This document shows positions 44,018 to 52,190 of a DNA stretch of 64,000 nucleotides, piece after piece. Each line of letters opens with the position of its first letter. Positions within the stretch are counted from its first letter, which is position 1. The notes under the pieces are model-generated. The model had not been told where the DNA came from and made no database searches. It was given only the letters and a program-made list of their open reading frames with translations. The stretch is taken from positions 372,001-436,000 of the forward strand of contig NZ_KE386835.1 in NCBI RefSeq assembly GCF_000429025.1, read 5' to 3'. Origin of the DNA: Actinospineispora spinosispora DSM 44797 (GTDB lineage: Bacteria; Actinomycetota; Actinomycetes; Mycobacteriales; Pseudonocardiaceae). A program made the translations under genes and the position numbers.

Positions 44018-45283
44018 TCATGTGGCTGCCTCCTTCCCGTGCTCGACTTCCGACGCCGGACGGACGCCGGTTCGGATCAGGGGCCGGGCGAGCAGCAGCA
44101 GACTCACGGCGAGCAGCCCGCCGGCGAACAGGTAGACGACCGACGGGCTGGTCAGCTCGGCCACCGGGCCGGCGAGCCCGGCGCCGATCGGCATGAGCCC
44201 CCAGGTCAGAACCCGGTAGCCGTTGGTGACGCGGCCCAGCATCGGTGCCGAGGTGAGCCGTTGGCGGCGGGTCGCGGACAGGACGTTCCAGCCACCGGAG
44301 CCCAGCCCGACCAGCACGTAGGCGAGCCAGCCGATGGGAGACCAGGACACGGCGCCGAGCAGCAGGAACCCGGCGGCGAGCACCGCCATCGACGCCACCA
44401 TCACCGGTCCGTCCCCGAATCGCGCCGCCGGCCCGGGCACCATGCGCGCGGCGACGAGTGTGCCGACGCCCATCGCCACCCACAGGGTCGGCACGGCGGC
44501 GGGAGCGATGCCGAGCACCTCGACGGCGTACAGCGCCATCACCGCGTTCGCGGCCGCGACCGCCACCGCCGCGCACAGCACCGCCGTCACCAGGATCCGC
44601 AGACCGCGCTGCCGGAACAGGTAGCGAACGCCGTCGCGGACCTCGCCGCCGAGGCCGCTGACCGGCGACCAGGTCCGGGGTGAACGCGGCAACCCCGCCG
44701 CGACGAGGCCCGCCACCAGGAACGACAGCCCGTCGAGCGCGAAACACACGGCCGGCTGCCACAGGAACAGAGCGCCCGCGATCAGCGGTCCGGCGACGTC
44801 CAGCGCGGCTGTCTCGATGCTGACGAAGTGCCCGTTGCCCTTCTCCAGGTCATCGGGTCCGGCGAGCTGCACCAACAACCGTTGCGCGGCCGGGTCGGCG
44901 AACGTCTCGGCGGCCGTCACGACGAACGCCGCCACGACCAGCACCCACACGCCCGCGACACCGGTCGCCACGGCACCGGCGAGCAGCAGCGTCACGACAG
45001 CGCGCAGCCCGTGCGCGGCCACCAGCACCCAGCGCGGCTGCCACCGGTCGACTAGTGCACCCGCCGGCAGGGCGACCAGCAGCCAGGGCAGCACCTCGGC
45101 GACCGCGACGGCGGACACGGCCAGCGGATCGCGGGTACTCACCGCGGCGAAGAGCGGCAGCGCGGCGATCCGGACACCGTCGCCGACCATCGAGGTGGAC
45201 CAGACGGCCGTCAACCGCCGGAAGCCCCGCGAGCCGACACCGCTCGCGGTACTGGGCCCCCCGACGTGGTCACGCACAACCAC
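44018..45283 (-). CDS. MFS transporter (EntS-like exporter)
   Basis: A 421-residue transporter with about 12 membrane segments. Start FRRLTAVWSTSMVGDGVRIA, then LVALPAGALVDRWQPRWVL (MFS motif A region after helix 2), and AETFADPAAQRLLVQL, a signature of the MFS_3 group that includes the siderophore exporter EntS and macrolide pumps. A symmetrical TWSPVSGLGGEVRDGVRYL loop precedes the second half. Substrate unknown. No regulator is adjacent; the 130-base upstream gap contains a dispersed palindrome. Confidence 0.88.
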   Translation of the reverse strand: MVVRDHVGGPSTASGVGSRGFRRLTAVWSTSMVGDGVRIAALPLFAAVSTRDPLAVSAVAVAEVLPWLLVALPAGALVDRWQPRWVLVAAHGLRAVVTLLLAGAVATGVAGVWVLVVAAFVVTAAETFADPAAQRLLVQLAGPDDLEKGNGHFVSIETAALDVAGPLIAGALFLWQPAVCFALDGLSFLVAGLVAAGLPRSPRTWSPVSGLGGEVRDGVRYLFRQRGLRILVTAVLCAAVAVAAANAVMALYAVEVLGIAPAAVPTLWVAMGVGTLVAARMVPGPAARFGDGPVMVASMAVLAAGFLLLGAVSWSPIGWLAYVLVGLGSGGWNVLSATRRQRLTSAPMLGRVTNGYRVLTWGLMPIGAGLAGPVAELTSPSVVYLFAGGLLAVSLLLLARPLIRTGVRPASEVEHGKEAAT

Positions 45284-45365
45284 TCGAGACTAAGCAGCCC
45301 CCGAAGCCAACCGGTAACTCTTTACCCGCGGCGGCGGCCGGCACCCCGCACACCGAGAACCAGGA

Positions 45366-45413
45366 CCTCGTGAGTGTTGAGTATGGCTATGGCCATACTC
45401 AACACTCACGAGG
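45366..45413. repeat. Dispersed palindrome family 1, copy 3
   Basis: CCTCGTGAGTGTTGAGTATG mirrors CATACTCAACACTCACGAGG; only the central pair is mismatched, making it the most perfect copy. It lies four bases beyond the stop of the acyl-CoA dehydrogenase gene. Confidence 0.88.
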
Positions 45414-45417
45414 GAAG

Positions 45418-46455
45418 TCAGCCGATCGTGAGCTGGGCCAGGCGTTCGCGGTGGGCGTCGGCCGTGCCGTAGGCACCGGACAGACGCTTGGCGCGCTTGT
45501 AGTAGAAGTGCGCCTCGTGTTCCCAGGTGTAGCCGATGCCGCCGTGGTACTGGATCATCGCGCCGGTCACCAGCTGCGCGGTGTCACTCGCCTTCGACTT
45601 CGCCACCGCGACAGCGAGCGCCACCGCATCGTCGGCCGCCGAACCGGTGTCCAGCGCGTTCGCCGCGTAGAGCACCGCGTGCTCGGCCATCGTGACGCCC
45701 ACGTGCAGGTCCGCCATGGTGTGCTTGATCGCCTGGAACGAACCCACCGGCACACCGAACTGCTTGCGCTCCCGGTCGTAGTCCACGGTCCGGGTCAACG
45801 CCTCGCGTGCGATCCCGACCAGGTCCGCCGCCACCAGCACCGCCGCCCGCGCGGCCAGCTCGTCACGCACCTCGGACGTGGCGCCGGGCAGCGGCTCGCC
45901 GACACCGTCGGCCAGGGTGACCGTCGACAGCCGGGAGGTTCCGTCGAAGCTGGCGAGCCTGCGGGTGGTCACCTCGTCCTGGCGAAGCAATCGCAGCCCG
46001 AACGAGTCGGCGACCACGAGCGCGTCGGCAACGTCGGCGTACTCGACGGCAGGCCAGCCCTCCTCGGCGGAACCACGCAGCGCGAGCGCTCCGACGGCCT
46101 CACCGGCGGCGAACCGAGGCAGCCACTGCTTCTGCTGGCTCGCCGAACCCGCCAGCCGGATCGCCTCGGCGGCGAGCACGGTGCCCCGCCACGGCCCCGG
46201 CGCGACCCCGGCGCCCAGCTCACGGGCGATCACCTGTGCATCGACCAGGCCGAGACCCAGCCCGTCGTGCTCCTCGGGCACGAGCGCGGCGAGCCAGCCC
46301 TGCTCTCCCATCGCCTTCCACAGCACAGCGGGGTTGCCGTCGCCGTCGGGGTCCTCGACGACCGCGCGCACCGCCTCGAGGTCAAACTTGCCGGACAGGA
46401 AGTCCCGGACCGCCGCACCGAAGTCGCGCTGGTCATCGGTCAGTGCAAAGAACAT
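45418..46455 (-). CDS. Acyl-CoA dehydrogenase family protein (small subunit type)
   Basis: A 345-residue acyl-CoA dehydrogenase-like protein starting MFFALTDDQRDFGAAVRDFL. The C-terminal helix domain is complete (VPVGSFQAIKHTMADLHVGV, MIQYHGGIGYTWEHEAHFYY). The middle beta domain is short and lacks the usual FAD-binding W-x-T/S motif of the larger partner. This matches the non-catalytic beta subunits of actinobacterial alpha2-beta2 dehydrogenases such as FadE28. The partner gene is 12 bases upstream. Involvement in steroid or branched-lipid side chains is a family-based guess. Confidence 0.85.
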   Translation of the reverse strand: MFFALTDDQRDFGAAVRDFLSGKFDLEAVRAVVEDPDGDGNPAVLWKAMGEQGWLAALVPEEHDGLGLGLVDAQVIARELGAGVAPGPWRGTVLAAEAIRLAGSASQQKQWLPRFAAGEAVGALALRGSAEEGWPAVEYADVADALVVADSFGLRLLRQDEVTTRRLASFDGTSRLSTVTLADGVGEPLPGATSEVRDELAARAAVLVAADLVGIAREALTRTVDYDRERKQFGVPVGSFQAIKHTMADLHVGVTMAEHAVLYAANALDTGSAADDAVALAVAVAKSKASDTAQLVTGAMIQYHGGIGYTWEHEAHFYYKRAKRLSGAYGTADAHRERLAQLTIG

Positions 46456-46467
46456 GTCGAGGCCCCC

Positions 46468-47640
46468 TTACCTGGGAAGACCGAGCACACGCTCGGCCAC
46501 GATCGAACGCTGCACCTGCGAGGACCCGCCCCAGATGGTGACCGAGCGGGACCACATCGCCTGCGCGTGCATCGCGGACAGGTCGAGACCGGGGACCGGC
46601 TCGCCCACGGTCGCGTCCGGCCCGAGCACGTCATCGAAGACCTCCCACAGGTCCTGGAACGTCTCGGACCACTGCAACTTGGTCATCGACGCCTCGAAGC
46701 CCAGGTCACGGCCCTGCTCGACCTGCGTCAGGACGTGCATCGCGTGGTAGCGCAGGCACTCCAGCTCAGTGAGGACCCTGGCCAGCTTCGACCGGAGCAC
46801 CGGGTCCTGGTCGCGCCCGAGCGTGCGCGCCACCTCGACGATCTCGTCGTACTGGCGGCGGAACTCGGTGTACTGCGACATCCCGGACGCGCCGCGCTCG
46901 AAGGACAGCAACAGCATCGCGGTGCGCCAGCCGTCGCCGATCTCGCCGAGGCACGCACTCGCCGGCACCCGCGCGTCGGTGAAGAACACCTCGCCGAACT
47001 CGCTGGCCCCGCTCATCTGCTTGAGCGGTCGGGCCTCGACGCCCGGCTGGTTCATGTCGATCAGCAGCATCGAGATGCCTCGGTGCTTCTCCGAGCCGGG
47101 CTCGGTGCGCACCATCGTGAAGATCTTGTCGCCGTGCACGGCGTTGGTCGTCCACACCTTCTGACCGTTGATCACGAAGTCGTCGCCGTCGCGGACACCC
47201 TTCGTGGTCAGTGCCGCGAGGTCGGAGCCTGCGCCGGGCTCGGAGAAGCCCTGGCACCAGATGACCTCGTTGCGCAGCATCGGCCCGATGATCTCCTTAC
47301 GCTGCTCATCGGTGCCGATCGCCATGACCGTGGGCGCGAGGAACGTCAGACCGAGCGGGTTGACCGTCTGCGGCGCGCGGGCCAGCACCATCTCCTCGTC
47401 GTAGATGGCCTTCATGCCCGGTGTGCCGCCCCGGCCGCCGAACTCGGTGGGCCACTGGATGCCGGCGAACCCGGCGAGCGCCTTCTCCCGTTCCCAGTCC
47501 CGGCGCAGCTCGAAGCTCTCGTTGTCCGGCAGCGTCCCCCAGAACCCGGGCTTGGCCCATTCCTCCGGGATGTTCGCGCTCAGCCAGGCGCGCAACTCGT
47601 CACGGAACCGCTCTTCATCAGCGGTGTAGCTCAGGTCCAT
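46468..47640 (-). CDS. Acyl-CoA dehydrogenase (FadE-type, catalytic partner)
   Basis: A 390-residue FAD-dependent dehydrogenase. It starts MDLSYTADEERFRDELRAWL. The FAD and substrate motifs are WCQGFSEPGAGSDLAAL, VINGQKVWTT and MLLLSFERGASGM, and the end is IWGGSSQVQRSIVAERVLGL. It introduces a 2,3 double bond into an acyl-CoA. The ATG at 47640 has AGGGAGG eight bases before it. With the following small dehydrogenase it likely forms a heterotetramer. A short palindrome in the promoter suggests TetR control. Confidence 0.92.
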   Translation of the reverse strand: MDLSYTADEERFRDELRAWLSANIPEEWAKPGFWGTLPDNESFELRRDWEREKALAGFAGIQWPTEFGGRGGTPGMKAIYDEEMVLARAPQTVNPLGLTFLAPTVMAIGTDEQRKEIIGPMLRNEVIWCQGFSEPGAGSDLAALTTKGVRDGDDFVINGQKVWTTNAVHGDKIFTMVRTEPGSEKHRGISMLLIDMNQPGVEARPLKQMSGASEFGEVFFTDARVPASACLGEIGDGWRTAMLLLSFERGASGMSQYTEFRRQYDEIVEVARTLGRDQDPVLRSKLARVLTELECLRYHAMHVLTQVEQGRDLGFEASMTKLQWSETFQDLWEVFDDVLGPDATVGEPVPGLDLSAMHAQAMWSRSVTIWGGSSQVQRSIVAERVLGLPR

Positions 47641-47689
47641 CCGGACCGCCTCCCTGCGGATGCCCGACGTGGTGCTACCCACCTTGACA

Positions 47690-47701
47690 TACTCGTCAGT
47701 A
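47690..47701. promoter_or_regulatory. Short palindrome upstream of the acyl-CoA dehydrogenase operon
   Basis: TACT-CGTC-AGTA, which reads TACTGACGAGTA towards the dehydrogenase genes. Spaced TACT/AGTA dyads are common operators for TetR regulators of fatty-acid genes in actinobacteria. It lies in the interval shared with the ECF sigma gene. Confidence 0.35.
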
Positions 47702-47751
47702 ACTTCGCGCGTCAGCCTCTGTCCGACACACGCTGCCTATGATCGACCGCC

Positions 47752-48642
47752 GTGGCAATACCAGCGTCCGAGGTCGCCCTGTTCGAGGGGCAGCGCACTC
47801 GCCTGTTCGGGCTGGCGTACCGGATGCTCGGTTCGGCGACCGAGGCCGAGGACGTCGTGCAGGACGTCTATCTGCGCTGGCACGGCGCGCACCACGAGAC
47901 GATCCAGGCGCCTTCGGCGTGGCTCGCCAAGGTCGCCACCAACCTGTGCCTGACCCGGCTCACCTCGGCGCGGGCACGGCGCGAACGGTACGTCGGACCC
48001 TGGCTGCCCGAGCCGGTGCTCACCGCCACCGGTGCGCTCGGCCCCCTGGAGACCGTCGAGCAGCGCGAGTCCGTCTCGATGGGCGTGCTGCTCCTGCTGG
48101 AACGACTCAGCCCGCTGGAGCGGGCGGTGCTGGTGCTGCGCGACGCCTTCGGGCACCGTCATCGGGAGATCGCCGACGTACTGGGCATCGCCGAGGACCA
48201 TTCCCGTCAGCTGCACCACCGGGCACGTCAGCACGTGGCCGCCGAGCGGGTGCGGTTCGAGAACGACCCAGAGCGGCACCAGGCGCTCGTGCGGCGGTTC
48301 TTCGACGCGGCCCTGCACGGCGACGTGGCCACGCTCGAACAGCTCCTCGCCGAGGACGTGGTGTCCTGGGCCGACGGCGGCGGGGCGACCACGGCGGCCC
48401 GTCGCCCGATCACCGGCAGGCCCGCGGTGCTGCGCTACCTGCTGGGGATAGCGCACCGGCCGGAGGCCGTCCGGGTCACGGTCGAGATCGCGGAGATCAA
48501 CGGCGGCACCGCCGTGCTGCCCCGGCTGGACGGCACGGTGCTGGCGGTTCTGGTTCCCGAGATCAGCGCGGGACTGGTCAGCCGCATCCGTCTGGTCCTC
48601 AATCCCGCCAAGCTCAGGTACCTGACCGCTCAGCTGGAGTGA
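47752..48642 (+). CDS. ECF41-type sigma factor (SigJ-like)
   Basis: A 296-residue sigma factor. Region 2 includes LAYRMLGSATEAEDVVQDVY; region 4 includes LSPLERAVLVLRDAFGHRHR. A C-terminal SnoaL-like domain (about 185-296) replaces an anti-sigma factor. Both ECF41 hallmarks are present: the linker motif VGPWLPEPV and the late NPAKL. In this group the SnoaL tail controls sigma activity. The GTG follows TATGAT after eight bases, so the mRNA is probably leaderless. The likely target is the oxidoreductase gene directly downstream. Confidence 0.92.
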   Translation: MAIPASEVALFEGQRTRLFGLAYRMLGSATEAEDVVQDVYLRWHGAHHETIQAPSAWLAKVATNLCLTRLTSARARRERYVGPWLPEPVLTATGALGPLETVEQRESVSMGVLLLLERLSPLERAVLVLRDAFGHRHREIADVLGIAEDHSRQLHHRARQHVAAERVRFENDPERHQALVRRFFDAALHGDVATLEQLLAEDVVSWADGGGATTAARRPITGRPAVLRYLLGIAHRPEAVRVTVEIAEINGGTAVLPRLDGTVLAVLVPEISAGLVSRIRLVLNPAKLRYLTAQLE

Positions 48643-48661
48643 CCACCGTCACTCGCCCGGC

Positions 48662-48689
48662 TGTCACGGTTTGAGCCTGTCCCCGGTTC
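48662..48689 (+). promoter_or_regulatory. Possible ECF41-dependent promoter
   Basis: TGTCACG (48662-48668) matches the published ECF41 -35 TGTCACA at six of seven bases. The downstream CGG around 48684-48686 is only a partial match to the CGTC -10. It lies 28 bases before the oxidoreductase ATG. Confidence 0.35.
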
Positions 48690-48696
48690 CCTGTTC

Positions 48697-49800
48697 ATGA
48701 CCCATCGCATCGTCATCCTCGGCGCCGGGTACGCAGGTCTGGGCGCAGCCACCCGCGCGGCCCGGCTGCTGCGGCCCGCCGACGTCGAGCTGACCCTGGT
48801 GAACCGCACGGATCGGTTCGTCGAACGGGTCCGACTGCACCAGCTGGCCACCGGGCAGCCGCTACCCGACCGGCCGCTGAGCGCCGTTCTCGCCGGGACC
48901 GGGGTCCGTCTCGTGGTCGCCCCGGTCGTCGGCATCGACCCGGGCGCCGGAGAGGTGCGGTTGGACGGCCGGGACCTGCGCTACGACACGCTCGTGTACG
49001 CGTTGGGCAGCGGCACCGCTGTCGACGATGTGCCGGGGGTCGGCACCCACGCGTTCACCGTCGGCGATCTCGACGGTGCGCAACGGCTGCGGGCGCGTCT
49101 GTCCGCGCTCGACCCGAACGGCACCGTCCTGGTCGTCGGCGGCGGTCTCACCGGTCTGGAGACGGCCACCGAGATCGCCGAGGCCCGGCCGGACCTGCGC
49201 GTCACGCTGGTCTGTTCCGGCCAGTTCTGCGGGTGGCTCTCCGAACGGGCGCGTCGCCACGTGCGCCGGGTGTTCGACCGGATGGGCATCGAGGTGCTGC
49301 GGGACAGCCGCGTCACGCGGGTGGGCGGGGACGGCGTGGTGCTCGACGACACGAGGCGGGTGCCCTCGGACGTCGTCGTGTGGACGGCGGGCTTCGCGGT
49401 ATCCGGGCTGGCCACGGCGGCCGGGCTGGCCACCGATCGACGCGGCCGGCTGCTCGTGGACGACCGGCTGCGCTCGACGTCGCATCGGAACGTGTACGGG
49501 GTCGGGGACGCGGCGGCCGCACCGACACCGGATGGCCGGGAGACTCGGATGTCCTGCCAGACGGGCCTGCCGATGGGCCGGTACGCCGCGGCCGAGATCG
49601 CCAGGACCCACGCGGGCCACCGGTCGAAGCCGATCCGGATCCGCTACGTGTGGCAGAACATCAGCCTGGGCCGCCGCGACGGCGTCACCCAGTTCACCAG
49701 GTCCGACGACAGCCCGGTCCAGGCGGTGCTCACCGGGCGGCTCTCCGCGCGGTTCAAGGAAGCCATCACGGTCAGCGCGGCCTGGCTGGCCAGTCGCTGA
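48697..49800 (+). CDS. FAD-dependent NAD(P)H oxidoreductase (NDH-2-like)
   Basis: A 367-residue pyridine-nucleotide-disulfide-type flavoprotein. FAD motif VILGAGYAGLGAATRAARL at the N terminus, NAD(P)H motif VVGGGLTGLETATEIAEA in the middle, and a late FAD segment NVYGVGDAAAAPTPDG. No redox-active cysteine pair is present, so it resembles type II NADH dehydrogenases and related quinone reductases. Genes of this kind are frequent partners of ECF41 sigma factors. It faces the phosphatase gene convergently. Confidence 0.88.
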   Translation: MTHRIVILGAGYAGLGAATRAARLLRPADVELTLVNRTDRFVERVRLHQLATGQPLPDRPLSAVLAGTGVRLVVAPVVGIDPGAGEVRLDGRDLRYDTLVYALGSGTAVDDVPGVGTHAFTVGDLDGAQRLRARLSALDPNGTVLVVGGGLTGLETATEIAEARPDLRVTLVCSGQFCGWLSERARRHVRRVFDRMGIEVLRDSRVTRVGGDGVVLDDTRRVPSDVVVWTAGFAVSGLATAAGLATDRRGRLLVDDRLRSTSHRNVYGVGDAAAAPTPDGRETRMSCQTGLPMGRYAAAEIARTHAGHRSKPIRIRYVWQNISLGRRDGVTQFTRSDDSPVQAVLTGRLSARFKEAITVSAAWLASR

Positions 49801-49803
49801 GCG

Positions 49804-50526
49804 TCACTCGGTCAGACGCGCCCGCAGGGTGGCGAGCTCGTCCGACGGCATGCCGTGGCGCAGCAGCCAGCCCTCGGCGGCGCCGTCCGGGTCCAGGTCG
49901 GCCAGCAGAGCCGTCATGACCTGGGGCGGGCAGCGGTAGAGGTCGATGTCGGCCGGGTCGATCTGGTACTCGGTGCCGACGCCTCGGCGCAGCACTGCTT
50001 CGAGGGCCTCGTTGGACAGCGCGTAGTCCTCGATGACCGCTTCCCTGCGCACCCCGACGGCGTCCTCCACGAGCGCGCAGAACACCCCGGTCCGGTCCTT
50101 GCCCGCCGCGCAGTGCACCAGGGCGGGACCGGCGTCCGGCTCGGTGAGCAGCCGCACGGCGGCCAGCATGTTCTCCGGACGGTCCGCGAGGTAGCCGCGG
50201 TAGTTGAACAGCTTCGGGTCCTCGTCGTCCCTCGGGATCGGCCGCTGCCCGGTCGGCAGCACGGTCAGGTGCTCGGTGCGCACTCCGGCGCGTTCCATCG
50301 GGGTCGGTCCGTCTCGGTCGACCTCCTTCGGCGAACGCAGGTCGATGACCGTGCGGATGCCGAACTTCTCGACCAGGAACTCGACGTCCGACTCGGTCAG
50401 CTCGTGCAGCCGCGCGCTGCGCAGCACCTGCCCGAACCGCGTGTGGCCGCCCCCGGTCAGTGGCAGACCGCCGAGGTCCCTGACGTTCTCCACACCTTCG
50501 AGCCGCACCCAGCGCTGTTCCGTCAC
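49804..50526 (-). CDS. Tyrosine-protein-phosphatase-like protein
   Basis: A 240-residue phosphatase of the Y_phosphatase3 / MptpB type. The N-terminal motif ENVRDLGGLPLTGGG and the P loop HCAAGKDRTGVF (CX5R with lysine and aspartate, as in MptpB) are clear. The general acid aspartate is probably in DDEDPKLFNYRGYL. The GTG at 50526 lies 17 bases after the stop of the ligase-kinase fusion, so it is probably co-transcribed. Substrates could be phosphoproteins or phosphoinositides, as reported for MptpB. Confidence 0.88.
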   Translation of the reverse strand: MTEQRWVRLEGVENVRDLGGLPLTGGGHTRFGQVLRSARLHELTESDVEFLVEKFGIRTVIDLRSPKEVDRDGPTPMERAGVRTEHLTVLPTGQRPIPRDDEDPKLFNYRGYLADRPENMLAAVRLLTEPDAGPALVHCAAGKDRTGVFCALVEDAVGVRREAVIEDYALSNEALEAVLRRGVGTEYQIDPADIDLYRCPPQVMTALLADLDPDGAAEGWLLRHGMPSDELATLRARLTE

Positions 50527-50543
50527 CGGGCCAGTCTCCCCCG

Positions 50544-52157
50544 CTATCGAGGCAGTCGCAGTGTGATCGTGGTCCCGTCCCCTGGGGTGGTGCGCACCTC
50601 CAGCGCGGCGGGCGGCCCGGGTGCGGCGGCCAGCCGTTCCCGGACGTCGGCGACGGTGTCGGCCAGGCGTTCCCGGTCCATTCCCACGTCGTCGGCGACC
50701 GTCACGACGCACCCCTTCCGGCCGGCCTGGGCCGTGATGGACACCGTGCCGCCGCTCGGCGTGCCCTCGATGCCGTGCCGCACCGCGTTCTCCACCAGCT
50801 GCTGCACCGCGAGGAAGGGCAGCGGCACATCGAGCAGCTCGGGGTCGACCCGGCGCACCACGTGCAGCCGATCACCGAACCGGGCGCCCTCGACCGCGAG
50901 GTAACGATCGACGTTTGCGAGCTCGGCGCCGAGTGTCGTCGCCTCACCGCCGGCCCGGAACGAGTAGCGGGTGTAGGCGGCGAACTCATGCAGCAGCTCG
51001 CGCGCCCGGTTCGGGTCGGTGCGGATGTAGGAGGCGATCGTGGTGAGCGTGTTGTAGACGAAGTGCGGTGAGATCTGGGCCCGCAGCGCCCGCACCTCGG
51101 CCTGCGCCAGCCGGACCGCCTCGTCCAGCGCGGCCAGGTCACCGGCACCCGACCGAGCCTCGGCGTCGGACGTCGCCTCGCCGAGCACCCATGGGCCGCT
51201 CACGCTGGCCGGGTGCGCGTCGGCAAGCAGACCCAGCCAGCTCGCGTTCCGCAGCCGCCCGTCGATCCCGCGCCGCCGGTAGGACACCTCGCCGACCAGC
51301 GCCGGAGTCACCCAGCGCACGTCCACCACGTCGGCGGGCGGATCGACGAACGGGCAGTCGGCGCTGCCCAGCCCGGCCAGCCGTTCACTCAGCTCCGCGC
51401 GGGCCCAGCGGTCGAGCCCGGTCCCCACGCGGCCCGCGTAACGCAGCCCGGACGCTCCCGGCACGCCGACCAGCAGGGCGCCCGGTTCGGCGCCGTGTGC
51501 TTTCGGGATCCAGCCGCCCAGCACGACGTCCTGGTTCTGCCGGGGCAGGGTCTGCACCCACGCCCGGGTCCGCCTGCCCGGCTGGTAGCGCGAGTCGAGC
51601 CGTTTGGCGAGCACCCCGGACAGGCCGTGCAGCTGCGCCGCGTGCAGCACCGTCTGACCGTCGGTGTCGACGAAGAACGGCGGCAGCTGCGCGGGGAGAC
51701 CGTCGAGGTTCAGCTCCCCCAGCAGCTCGCGGCGACGGCGGAACGGCAGGTCGAGCGTGGACTGCCCGTCGGCGTAGAGGAGGTCGGTCAGATAGAACGC
51801 GACCGGGACCTTGCCCAGCAGCGCCGGTGACGGCTTCGACGCGGCGGTCCGCTGCCGCAGCAGCGCGGTGCTCGGCCGCTGGAGCCGGTCGAGCGCGACG
51901 ATCTTCCCGTCCAGCACCAGCGGGCCGTGCCGGTCGGCGAGCAGCGCGAGAGGGGCCAGGTCCGGGTAGCCGGCGGTGATCGACCGGTCCGAACCGCTCA
52001 GCAACCGGGCCCGTCCGGGCGTCAGATAGGCGATCGTGCGCAGGCCGTCCCAGTAGAACTCGAACGCCCACGCCGACCCGGCCGGCATCGCACCGTCGGC
52101 GGCGAGCATCGGCCGGATCGGCTGAATGCTCGGATCGGGCGGCGGGCAGGCCTGCAC
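50544..52157 (-). CDS. Inactive DNA-ligase module fused to LytS-type histidine kinase
   Basis: A 537-residue cytoplasmic fusion. Residues 12-315 align with LigD-type ATP-dependent DNA ligases, both the adenylation domain (PMLAADG, AWAFEFYWDG) and the OB fold (VGEVSYRR, DGRLRNASWLGL). Catalytic residues are lost: the motif I lysine is Tyr35, the motif III glutamate is Lys85 (DGK), the motif IV glutamate is Ser180 (SGVLAK), and the motif V lysines are Gln202 and Leu204 (WVQTL). Residues 355-537 are a His_kinase (PF06580) type: AQISPHFVYNTL with His365, then VENAVRHG. GTG 52157 follows TAGGCT after seven bases. A phosphatase gene follows; no response regulator is near. Confidence 0.85.
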   Translation of the reverse strand: MQACPPPDPSIQPIRPMLAADGAMPAGSAWAFEFYWDGLRTIAYLTPGRARLLSGSDRSITAGYPDLAPLALLADRHGPLVLDGKIVALDRLQRPSTALLRQRTAASKPSPALLGKVPVAFYLTDLLYADGQSTLDLPFRRRRELLGELNLDGLPAQLPPFFVDTDGQTVLHAAQLHGLSGVLAKRLDSRYQPGRRTRAWVQTLPRQNQDVVLGGWIPKAHGAEPGALLVGVPGASGLRYAGRVGTGLDRWARAELSERLAGLGSADCPFVDPPADVVDVRWVTPALVGEVSYRRRGIDGRLRNASWLGLLADAHPASVSGPWVLGEATSDAEARSGAGDLAALDEAVRLAQAEVRALRAQISPHFVYNTLTTIASYIRTDPNRARELLHEFAAYTRYSFRAGGEATTLGAELANVDRYLAVEGARFGDRLHVVRRVDPELLDVPLPFLAVQQLVENAVRHGIEGTPSGGTVSITAQAGRKGCVVTVADDVGMDRERLADTVADVRERLAAAPGPPAALEVRTTPGDGTTITLRLPR

Positions 52158-52164
52158 AGCCGGC

Positions 52165-52170
52165 AGCCTA
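52165..52170 (-). promoter_or_regulatory. -10 element of the ligase-kinase fusion gene
   Basis: TAGGCT on the minus strand, seven bases before the GTG at 52157, with no ribosome site; leaderless geometry. It supports this start over codons lying in the palindrome further upstream. Confidence 0.5.
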
Positions 52171-52190
52171 TCCGCCCCGGACACACCAAA

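Noticed and set aside
43997-44020. Seven-codon frame (MMGTRVT) after the MFS stop with a GGAGG before it
   Set aside because: Too short to support as a gene; the GGAGG is part of the MFS coding end and a terminator follows.
45055-47742. Plus-strand frame of 895 codons opposite the acyl-CoA dehydrogenases
   Set aside because: It runs through the dispersed palindrome and two conserved antisense genes; its composition is Arg/His/Gln-rich shadow.
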